Shown piece by piece: positions 8,401 to 13,387 of a stretch of 13,387 bases of DNA. Source of the DNA: Planctomycetaceae bacterium. Its GTDB lineage: Bacteria; Planctomycetota; Planctomycetia; Planctomycetales; Planctomycetaceae. The stretch lies in assembly GCA_029259875.1 (NCBI GenBank), contig JAJDEK010000211.1:1-13387 (forward strand). The letters run 5' to 3'. A program made the translations under genes and the position numbers. Position 1 is the first letter of the stretch; the number at the start of each line of letters is the position of its first letter. The notes under the pieces were generated by a model. It was not told where the DNA came from and ran no database searches. It saw nothing but the letters and a program-made list of their open reading frames with translations.

Positions 8401-9320
8401 CGGTTTCAGAAAACATCACTGAGCAGAATTCTGCTCTCGAAGAAAAGGCTGAGAATTCCGAAGACCAGGCAGATTCTTATAACTTGGATGATGCAGAAGA
8501 TCCGAACTCAATTTCTGCCTATATGGAAAAATTACTTGAACGCTCCCGCGGCGGTAGCTCAGATACTTCGAACTCAACGACCGTGGAAACCCCAAAATCA
8601 TCTTCCGCACAAGTGAATCTTAAAGAAGAATCAGAGACAGGGGCTGACAATCAAGTAACTCTTTCTGCGAGCGGTGTTCTGGCATCCAAACTGACATCAG
8701 AAAAATTAACGATGGAAGAAAAATTGGAAGCGTTGAAAAAAGCTCCCGCACATTTACAGGATAAAGATGCAGTACGAGACGCTATGAACTCTTTTCGCGA
8801 TGTTGCCAACTATTCCGCGCGGATGGCAATTGCTCGACATTCCATGAAAAATCAACGGACCGACTTGATCTTTAAAGGTGTTTTAACTCTGGTATGTGTC
8901 GTGACCACACTTGTTATTTTTGCCGAATCTATCTGGGGTTCAAATGGACTCGGTGCGACCAAATGGGCTGCATTGGCAATCAGCATTGCATCAACGACAT
9001 TGTTTGTACGTGCCTATCGTGAAGTTAAAAAATTATTTCCCCGTAAGGAAGAATCAGAGTCGAATTTGCCTGAGAATCATGAACAAGAACATTCTGAAGT
9101 TCAGTCAGGCCAACCGGTTGATGCATTAGATGAATCGCTGACTGAGGCTAATGAAGTTTATGAGCAACCGGAACAGTTGCTATCAGATGAAGAAGAACTA
9201 CAATCTCTAGAAGAGCAATTGTTACAGACGGCACGCGCTAAGAGTAATCTGTCTACTCCGTTGTCAGAGGAAGACGATGATTACAGGATTCAAGATATTG
9301 AAATGGATGAAGAGAAATAA
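5409..9320 (+). CDS. FHA-like, giant coiled-coil protein with C-terminal membrane hairpin
   Basis: A 1303-residue protein of unknown function. Residues of about 18-113 form an FHA-like fold: G44-S-S-P-D-C-P, then A59-E-V-H62 and N84-D. The phosphothreonine-contacting arginine after G44 and the serine of the usual S-R/x-x-H motif are replaced (S45, A59), so phosphopeptide binding may be lost. Residues of about 140-900 are E/Q/R/L-rich coiled coil and include a tandem 56-residue repeat. An acidic, disordered-looking linker follows, with two GSLLxxF motifs, then Y1038-M-E-K-L-L-E-R-S-R-G-G, a helical segment at about 1099-1150 and two hydrophobic helices (about 1156-1174 and 1184-1202). The last 100 residues are acidic. 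Both ends should therefore be cytoplasmic. GGGAG seven bases before the ATG supports the start. It heads a possible operon with the DUF1499 and epmA genes. Confidence 0.82.
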   Translation: MLTTSSPHSEATQNSGEFRLQVSLLPLTHEIAPVELTTGEYKVGSSPDCPIRIEVPGIAEVHCIIVVGENEATVQAVDPRIWVNDRPVRQIELTPGMKFFLGPVGIMVDSITEVAVAIKPDQPQQSHTEVTDKHIEIPDELQAVANYQQILEDRQKMLTLIETEQVELQREMQLQEAELAKLQQRFQLDPTIKNTPTIEQSNVQESQNTQRTFDDAILELDQKLNQLGLLQQEVSYEQEQLLIRQNEVRAHRHQLIQLEESRKHEQDTLVEQQRDLFHGWLDLEERQENGQKEQDTERAFLEVLKAEYQECQSAVSLSEQTLIDYERELNQERNRLESWYEDLDSKENSLRDQQSALAEEERTLETNLESRADQEDLQQELQQHREQLQKDQTELETARQQLAEQQSQLQSQTEELTQRQQEVEELRTDFDQKNSTMIELESEISERQDKLAEQQSILDELQEKLNTKSADLEKEQQAIELQREEYAAQISQLEEQQSTFEKEKTESENSRSTLEQDQTELNLQKQALEEREQALSARDEQLATREQELDEQQSTVQAEQSTQNIDQEELDQGHTLLKADREKLEEREQALTTHELELETLREELNEQQTKSQTDEPSNIAEQEEHDRSRTELEADREKLEEREQTLATRELELETLREELNEQQTKSQTDEPSNIAKQEEHDRSRTELEADREKLEEREQALATHELELETLHEELNEQQAKSQTDQSSNVAEKEELERGRAELEADRELLEKHEQALATREEELTARELQVEELNTEQKPETADQEDLTEVCEALDRLKVELDQQQEDLKIHEEQLNIHEQELPEQKQTDAEQQDILDELTREKDKLSLDHDQLLIDREEISRQRDNLESQHLQIQKNQGELEDRERIIQIREQQLDEREQLIAEIGLNPVNCDLEANTDSEVEDVPAFDVEEADLSTESSKETTHEPGSLLQSFMNDSTSELTEANSEESTPEEIQPKTGSLLNLFTKKEEPATTVSENITEQNSALEEKAENSEDQADSYNLDDAEDPNSISAYMEKLLERSRGGSSDTSNSTTVETPKSSSAQVNLKEESETGADNQVTLSASGVLASKLTSEKLTMEEKLEALKKAPAHLQDKDAVRDAMNSFRDVANYSARMAIARHSMKNQRTDLIFKGVLTLVCVVTTLVIFAESIWGSNGLGATKWAALAISIASTTLFVRAYREVKKLFPRKEESESNLPENHEQEHSEVQSGQPVDALDESLTEANEVYEQPEQLLSDEEELQSLEEQLLQTARAKSNLSTPLSEEDDDYRIQDIEMDEEK
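6975..7740 (+). repeat. 168-bp tandem repeats inside the coiled-coil gene
   Basis: Units begin at 7143, 7311, 7479 and 7647 with exactly 168-bp spacing. An older, diverged copy at 6975 is in the same register and the last copy is partial. By direct comparison the 7143 and 7311 copies differ at 10 of 168 bases, and the 7311 and 7479 copies at 22. Each unit encodes 56 residues (anchor LEEREQAL), exactly eight heptads, so duplication keeps both reading frame and coiled-coil register. Tandem duplication by unequal recombination is the likely origin. Confidence 0.92.
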
Positions 9321-9364
9321 CCAGTCATCTGAAAACAAAATGGAACAGGAGGCGTATTAGAAAG

Positions 9365-9820
9365 ATGATTCTTTTCTGGTGCGTCTCTTTTTTATTGACT
9401 GCTTATTTCGTGATAGTTCTTATTAACTACCTGTCGAATCCCCCTTCTAACCTGGGTGTGATGAATCAGCAATTAAGCCCCTGCCCTGATTCTCCGAACT
9501 GTGTCTGTTCGCAATGTGATTCTCCAATACATTTTGTTGAACCAATTCACTTTTCCGAATCAAGCACACAGGCCGTAAAACGCTTATCCGAGATCCTCAG
9601 CCAGCAGCAAGGGTGTCGAATCATCAAACAAGAGGGAGACTATCTATATGCCCAGTTTCGCTCTCGCTGTTTTCGGTTTGTGGATGATGTTGAGTTCTTG
9701 GTTGATTCCCGTCAAAATGTAATTCAAGTTCGATCGGCTTCTCGCTTAGGTTATTCTGACTTGGGAACCAATCGCAAACGCATCGAAATCATTTGTCAAT
9801 TGTTTGCAAACAACAATTAA
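9365..9820 (+). CDS. DUF1499 domain protein with N-terminal membrane helix
   Basis: A 151-residue protein. A hydrophobic helix at residues 3-23 probably anchors it to the membrane. The DUF1499 domain follows: CPDSPNCVCS (about 38-47), a central strand pattern (YLYAQFRSRCFRFVDDVEF) and SASRLGYSDLGTNRKR near the C-terminus, all characteristic of the family. The family is widespread in bacteria and plastids but its biochemical role is not established, so no reaction is assigned. AGGAGG lies 12 bases before the ATG, slightly far but the only good site. The gene starts 44 bp after the coiled-coil gene and ends 35 bp before the epmA start, all on one strand, suggesting shared transcription. Nothing is truncated. 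Confidence 0.85.
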   Translation: MILFWCVSFLLTAYFVIVLINYLSNPPSNLGVMNQQLSPCPDSPNCVCSQCDSPIHFVEPIHFSESSTQAVKRLSEILSQQQGCRIIKQEGDYLYAQFRSRCFRFVDDVEFLVDSRQNVIQVRSASRLGYSDLGTNRKRIEIICQLFANNN

Positions 9821-9855
9821 TTTCCACCCTCTTCTTTTTAATAGTTCTCCTGATC

Positions 9856-10926
9856 ATGAATCAGCCCATTATAAACACGTCTGACTACCTCCCCACAGCT
9901 TCAATCGAATCGCTGAAACACCGCAGTAAACTCTTGCATGCAGTGCGTGCCTTCTTTGAAGCGAATGGTTACTGGGAAGTAGAAACGCCAATTCTTTCTC
10001 GAGATTCGGTAGTTGATGCCTACATCGATCCCTTCACTACTGAATGGCAATCCGCCGAGGGATTAGAACATTCTGAAGCGAATTCAAAACATGCAATCCG
10101 TTATTTGCAAACTTCACCTGAGTTCGCAATGAAGCGGCTATTGACTGCGGGCGCGGATCAGATTTATCAGATCACTCGCGCGTTTCGACAGGCCGAACAA
10201 GGCACACTGCACAATCCTGAGTTTACAATGCTGGAATGGTATCGGCAGGGGGAGACGCATCATGAGCAAATGACGTTTGCAGAATCACTCGTCCGTCACA
10301 TCTATCAAGTAACGGATTCGTTTTCTGGACAGAACACAAGAGCACCACTCCCTGTTGACCAGTTTGTACGTTTTAGCTTCGAGGAGGTATTTCAAAAATA
10401 TGCAGGCCTCTCTGCCTTGAATTCAACAGCGGAGGAATTTCAACAAGCGGCCCTCCAACATCAAATTTCAGTCCCATCCAGATTTGATCAGACCGATTGT
10501 TTGAGCTGGCAGAACTTATTGCTGGTAGAATTGATTGAGCCCGCACTCTGCCAGTTAGGCGCTGTTTTCCTCTATGACTATCCTCCACAGCAAGCTGCAT
10601 TGGCTCGTATTCGTGATGATCGTGAAATGGGAGGTCTGGAAGTCGCAGAACGATTTGAACTCTACTTACAAGGTATTGAAATCTGTAACGGATATCATGA
10701 ATTGATCGACCCGAATGAGCTACGAACACGTATCAAACATCAATCGGCATTGCGGTCAAAAGAAAATCGACCCATATTGCCGGTGGAAAGCCATCTCCTG
10801 CAAGCGATGGAAGCTGGTTTACCCGCTTGTGCGGGCACTGCGCTGGGCTTTGATCGGCTGGTGATGCTGGCACTCGGGAAACAAACCGTACAAGAGGTCA
10901 TAGCCTTCCCATTCGAGCGTGCTTAA
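9856..10926 (+). CDS. epmA: EF-P lysine ligase EpmA (GenX/PoxA/YjeA)
   Basis: A class II lysyl-tRNA-synthetase paralogue without the anticodon-binding domain. In E. coli EpmA attaches (R)-beta-lysine to a conserved lysine of elongation factor P, helping ribosomes through polyproline stretches. Visible landmarks: motif 1 with NGYWEVETPILS (38-49), TSPE at 86-89, motif 2 RAFRQAEQ followed by HNPEFTMLEWYR (108-130), ERFELYLQGIEICNGYHE (265-282) and motif 3 GTALGFDRLVMLALG (327-341). A329 aligns with E. coli A298, the alanine that replaces the glycine of LysRS. The protein has 356 residues against 325 in E. coli; the extra length is mostly at the N-terminus and before TSPE. I chose the ATG at 9856 because the frame open from 9793 begins with TTG, overlaps the DUF1499 gene and adds an unrelated hydrophobic stretch. 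There is no clear Shine-Dalgarno. EF-P and EpmB genes are not in the window. Confidence 0.93.
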   Translation: MNQPIINTSDYLPTASIESLKHRSKLLHAVRAFFEANGYWEVETPILSRDSVVDAYIDPFTTEWQSAEGLEHSEANSKHAIRYLQTSPEFAMKRLLTAGADQIYQITRAFRQAEQGTLHNPEFTMLEWYRQGETHHEQMTFAESLVRHIYQVTDSFSGQNTRAPLPVDQFVRFSFEEVFQKYAGLSALNSTAEEFQQAALQHQISVPSRFDQTDCLSWQNLLLVELIEPALCQLGAVFLYDYPPQQAALARIRDDREMGGLEVAERFELYLQGIEICNGYHELIDPNELRTRIKHQSALRSKENRPILPVESHLLQAMEAGLPACAGTALGFDRLVMLALGKQTVQEVIAFPFERA

Positions 10927-10947
10927 GGATCATCTTCAATCTCAACT

Positions 10948-11973
10948 TTACCATTCGCCAGTCATCCGCTCCCCATCATTACGGATACATAGCTGACGGA
11001 AAAGATTGAAATCAATATTTTTCGCCATCGACTTTGCAGAACCATCGGCTAGGGCAAAGTGAATGACTTCATCATGCCAAGACCCAAATGTGAGATGATA
11101 AGGAGCTCCTGCTGAAGCATTATATGGCAAACCATCAAAGTTTTGTCCATTATGGAATGAGGAGGATCCATCTGCGGCGATGACGCTACCTGCCAGTGAG
11201 CTATGGCTGTCTGCCCAAAAACCAAAAGTCGATTCGCCAAACAAAAGCGTGTTGGATTCTCCATCAGGGATATCTCGAAACTTGGTTCCACTGTTAGGAC
11301 CGAACATGCCTCCCGCGAAATTGCCACTATAAGGAGCCAAACCTGAATAACCCGTAAGGGCTCCCCCCACACCACGATAATTGGAATATCCCAAATTTCG
11401 AGGTCGATTCGACGGTAGAGGGGCACTAGGACAAAGATAGCTATCAATTGCCACTGTACTGGCTTCTTTGCTGTCCGTAGAGAATTTAGGGAGATCGTAA
11501 TCGATATTGACAGTAGCCTGACTCATCTCAGCCAGGATCAGTGCCTGCCAACCCCACCAAGGAGACAATTCCCAATCCAAGAGTTGAAATTGTTGATTTG
11601 CTTTGTCAGCTGTTTGTTGTCCATTAGCGTCAGTCGTATAGCTCCCACTCACTGGAATTAAGAAAGGCTCAGGGAATCCGACGTTAGCATTCTGTGGACC
11701 ATCCACTTGCTGGCCACTTGTTGGATCCACAGGCATTGCTTCAACCCAGCCGGACGGGAAACTGCGAAATGAGCTCTCGTAATTATGAGCGGCCAAAGCA
11801 ATTTGTTTAATGTTATTGATACACTGAGTACGCCGTGCACTTTCACGAGCACGCTGAACAGCAGGCAGGAGGAGAGCAACCAACAAAGCGATAATGGCCA
11901 TCACCACCAACAGCTCAATCAGAGTAAATCCACGACGAGGTGATTGCTTTGAATTCGGTACATATTTGCGCAT
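10948..11973 (-). CDS. DUF1559 prepilin-like protein (H-X9-DG family)
   Basis: A 341-residue type IV pilin/pseudopilin-like protein of the planctomycete-expanded DUF1559 family. A basic leader ends at G15, followed by F16-T-L-I-E20, the prepilin peptidase site, then a hydrophobic helix (about 18-38) and the [18 protein letters not shown] segment typical of the family. The middle has the C-P-S-A-P motif and the glycine-rich region before LLFGES. The end has H300-x9-D310-G311, the H-X9-DG signature. I chose the ATG at 11973 because AAGGGAG sits about seven bases before it; the frame also has an ATG at 12000 adding nine residues, preceded by GGGGAA. Such proteins are thought to be exported to pilus-like or surface structures, but individual functions are unknown. 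It converges on epmA with only 21 bp between the stops and no visible terminator. Confidence 0.93.
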   Translation of the reverse strand: MRKYVPNSKQSPRRGFTLIELLVVMAIIALLVALLLPAVQRARESARRTQCINNIKQIALAAHNYESSFRSFPSGWVEAMPVDPTSGQQVDGPQNANVGFPEPFLIPVSGSYTTDANGQQTADKANQQFQLLDWELSPWWGWQALILAEMSQATVNIDYDLPKFSTDSKEASTVAIDSYLCPSAPLPSNRPRNLGYSNYRGVGGALTGYSGLAPYSGNFAGGMFGPNSGTKFRDIPDGESNTLLFGESTFGFWADSHSSLAGSVIAADGSSSFHNGQNFDGLPYNASAGAPYHLTFGSWHDEVIHFALADGSAKSMAKNIDFNLFRQLCIRNDGERMTGEW

Positions 11974-12157
11974 CGATAACTCCCTTGAAGTGATCATCAT
12001 TTCCCCAACCTGATGCTTTAGTAATCAAGCCTTATCATTAACGTGGCAATTCTAAAACGACTACCACTTAATTAACATTTTCTACCCTAGCAGCGATGAA
12101 GTCAATTCTCATATGTGCCTGGATTTGACGAATATCGCCAATACCTATGAACAGGTC

Positions 12158-12186
12158 ATTATACTTTATCAGAAATGTCAAAGCAA
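12158..12186 (-). promoter_or_regulatory. Candidate promoter for the DUF1559 gene
   Basis: A perfect TATAAT (12163-12158, minus strand) has TTGCTT (12186-12181) 17 bp upstream, which matches only three of six -35 bases. A consensus TTGACA overlaps it but stands 12 bp away, too close for normal use. The leader would be about 178 nt. Confidence 0.3.
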
Positions 12187-12264
12187 ATAGCAGTCTGGAC
12201 TTACTCAATGTTTTTTGAGGATATAGATATCACTACAAAGGGAGGCAATGTTATCTACTACGCA

Positions 12265-12290
12265 TAAAAGCCGTAAATCACCGGATTTTA
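12265..12290 (-). terminator. Imperfect hairpin downstream of the exonuclease gene
   Basis: On the minus strand TAAAATCCG pairs with CGGCTTTTA (one mismatch) around an 8-nt loop, 28 nt after the exonuclease stop codon. The 3' arm itself ends in TTTTA but no further T-run follows, so this is at best a weak intrinsic terminator. Confidence 0.3.
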
Positions 12291-12317
12291 TTTATATCTG
12301 GTAGATTTGCATCCACC

Positions 12318-12914
12318 TCACTTTGGTTTTTCAGAAGCAATTTTTTCGGTCCCAACAATATAAGGCATTAACTTTGCCATATTTCTGGCATCATCAATTC
12401 CCCGATGATGCGTCCCTTCTAAAGCGATCTTTGCCAGCTTCAAAGCACGTGCCATTCCATGGTTTTTAGCGTAACCCTGTGACTTGGAAAACTGTTTTTT
12501 AATATTGAGATGCTCTGAGCCAAAGGGATAAGCAACCTGATGATAACGGCAATCCTGTTCAAACTGGCTTTTGTCATAATCTCCCCAGGAGCAGAAGAAA
12601 TAATGCCCAAAAGATGCTAACCATTGTTGCAATTCCAAAAGTGCTACGGAATAACTGGGCGCGTTGGTAAGATCAGATTGTTTGATGGAAGTTAGCTCCG
12701 TACAAAACGGCGTTAATTGAGGATGCCGAACCGGCTGAATGAACGTTTGAAATTCATCGACCGCCGACAGTGAATCACGGTCAACCATCACCGCCCCGAT
12801 TTCTATGATCTCCATTTCATTGCGGGGAACCGATTTTCGATTGCAGCACGTGGCTTCCAGATCGATGACCAAAAAATACGGGTACCTGCAAAACTCTTCC
12901 TTGACCTGACTCAT
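12318..12914 (-). CDS. DEDDh 3'-5' exonuclease, ERI1/KapD type
   Basis: A 198-residue cytoplasmic exonuclease of the RNase T/DNA polymerase III epsilon fold. Exo I is D18-L-E20-A-T-C-C, the form typical of ERI1/KapD proteins. Exo II lies at W110-G-D112-Y-D114. Exo III is H169-H170-R-G-I-D-D175-A-R-N, where H170 and D175 supply the DEDDh histidine and last aspartate; HRGIDDARN is also ERI1-like. All catalytic acids are present, so the enzyme should be active and metal-dependent. Eukaryotic ERI1 trims RNA, but the substrate of bacterial members is not established. The frame continues upstream to an ATG at 12965, adding 17 Ser/Gln/Lys-rich residues that do not look like the fold. I prefer 12914, preceded by GAAAGAG, but the longer start is possible. 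A structured GC-rich block lies directly upstream. Confidence 0.88.
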   Translation of the reverse strand: MSQVKEEFCRYPYFLVIDLEATCCNRKSVPRNEMEIIEIGAVMVDRDSLSAVDEFQTFIQPVRHPQLTPFCTELTSIKQSDLTNAPSYSVALLELQQWLASFGHYFFCSWGDYDKSQFEQDCRYHQVAYPFGSEHLNIKKQFSKSQGYAKNHGMARALKLAKIALEGTHHRGIDDARNMAKLMPYIVGTEKIASEKPK

Positions 12915-13257
12915 GTTTGACTCTTTCTGTTGAGAAGACCTGCTTCGCTTCTGAGATGATTTCATACTTGTTTTCGTTTATTCCCGTAACGACAACGTAA
13001 AACGGGAGCAGGTTCACTTCGTCCACTCCCGCCCGCGTGAACCATAGATCACATTTCTTAGACATTCTACTTGATCCGTGCCTGCCATCTTGTAAGATAA
13101 AAACGAACACTAATACAAATAGGCACACATTCAACTGGGCGACACGACTACGAATACAGATCAGCATGTCTCTGCAAATGAGCAATGCTGAGTTGGACAA
13201 GTTCATTTCAATAAACGCAATCAAATCCTTATTCCTGCAGAAAAGAGAAGCGCTCTC
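12915..13257. other. Divergent spacer between exonuclease and partial peptidase genes
   Basis: 343 bp between the preferred exonuclease start and the plus-strand gene at 13258. It contains the inverted-repeat block at 12982-13043. The rest is AT-rich with no promoter I would defend and no RNA gene. If the exonuclease starts at 12965 the spacer is 292 bp. Confidence 0.5.
12982..13043 (-). promoter_or_regulatory. Attenuator-like nest of overlapping inverted repeats
   Basis: On the minus strand, in order: GGTTCAC (13043-13037), CGGGAG (13031-13026), GTGAACC (13017-13011), CTCCCG (13008-13003) followed by TTTT, and ACGGGA (12987-12982). GGTTCAC pairs with GTGAACC. CGGGAG pairs with CTCCCG to give a GC-rich stem before a short T-run, like a terminator. 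TCCCGT (13007-13002) can instead pair with ACGGGA. The alternative pairings resemble a transcription attenuator for the exonuclease, but a dispersed palindromic repeat is equally plausible. Confidence 0.35.
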
Positions 13258-13387
13258 ATGGCCCGAAAAAAAACAAAGCCCGTCACGCTCTCAGAGCGAA
13301 CACTGGATGCCCGGCCTGACACACTCGACTTTCGCGACCAGATGTTCGTCCCCACACTGACGGAAGTTCCCACTTATCGCCCGCTGG
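13258..13387 (+). CDS. N-terminus of probable C1-family peptidase, cut by window edge
   Basis: An open frame begins at ATG 13258 and runs uninterrupted to the window end (43 codons). AAAGAGAAG about 10 bases upstream is an acceptable ribosome-binding site. The protein begins with a basic MARKKTK and continues with LDARPDTLDFRDQMF, then VPTLTEVP. The PDxxDFRD pattern resembles the start of bacterial papain-like C1 peptidases, which read P-D-x-R-D before the mature domain. None of the catalytic Cys/His/Asn region is in the window, so the family call is inference from the N-terminus alone. The local codon use is GC-richer than the preceding spacer, supporting a real coding start. Confidence 0.55.
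   Translation, partial: MARKKTKPVTLSERTLDARPDTLDFRDQMFVPTLTEVPTYRPL

Larger units (their letters stand above)
11974..12317. other. Intergenic region between exonuclease and DUF1559 genes
   Basis: 344 bp, AT-rich, holding a candidate minus-strand promoter (12158-12186) and an imperfect hairpin (12265-12290). I see no RNA gene or convincing small gene. A plus-strand 18-codon frame at 12248 is noted among rejected items. Confidence 0.55.

Noticed and set aside
12158..12181. TTGACA and TATAAT consensus boxes on the minus strand
   Set aside because: They are only 12 bp apart, too short for a standard promoter; a weaker -35 at 17 bp was used instead.
12248..12304. 18-codon plus-strand frame after GGAGG
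   Set aside because: The GGAGG is only two bases before the ATG, too close for a normal ribosome site, and the peptide overlaps a hairpin on the other strand.
12817..13224. 135-codon minus-strand frame overlapping the exonuclease start
   Set aside because: It overlaps the catalytic Exo I region of a clear gene in another frame and crosses the inverted-repeat block; no domain is visible.
13037..13360. 107-codon plus-strand frame over the partial peptidase gene
   Set aside because: The frame at 13258 has a ribosome-binding site and a family-like N-terminus and uses a different frame; this one has no domain.

Overview
The window looks like chromosomal DNA of a planctomycete. The clearest sign is a DUF1559 prepilin-like protein with the H-X9-DG C-terminal signature (minus strand, 10948-11973), a family greatly expanded in Planctomycetota. 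The long FHA/coiled-coil/membrane protein, the zinc-ribbon membrane protein and the moderate GC content also fit the order Planctomycetales (a Gimesia-like or Rubinisphaera-like genome). The genus is inference. I see no insertion sequence, phage gene, CRISPR array, tRNA or rRNA.

Layout. (1) 7-2059, minus strand: a pyridoxamine-5'-phosphate-oxidase-fold flavoprotein and an LplT-like MFS transporter. (2) 2281-4985, minus strand: two ORFans overlapping by ATGA. The first is a zinc-ribbon protein with one membrane segment, the second an exported protein ending in a BamE/SmpA-like domain. (3) 4986-5408: a divergent control region with a good sigma70-type promoter facing each way. (4) 5409-10926, plus strand: a 1303-residue FHA-like/coiled-coil/two-TM protein, a DUF1499 protein and the EF-P lysyl-lysine ligase EpmA, closely spaced and possibly one transcript. 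(5) 10948-12914, minus strand: the DUF1559 protein and a DEDDh exonuclease of ERI1/KapD type, separated by a 344-bp gap. (6) 12915-13257: a spacer holding a GC-rich block of overlapping inverted repeats just before the exonuclease gene. (7) From 13258, plus strand: the first 43 codons of a gene cut by the window edge, probably a C1 (papain-type) peptidase.

How the genes may work together. Most genes here are ordinary housekeeping or lineage-specific genes. The best candidate for an undescribed system is the divergent pair of units around 5.0-5.4 kb. One side encodes a long membrane-anchored coiled coil with a degenerate FHA head, the other a membrane zinc-ribbon protein coupled to an exported protein. 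A shared envelope or scaffold role is inference from domain layout and divergent promoters only. The coiled coil carries a tandem array of 168-bp (56-residue, exactly eight heptads) repeats that look recently duplicated.
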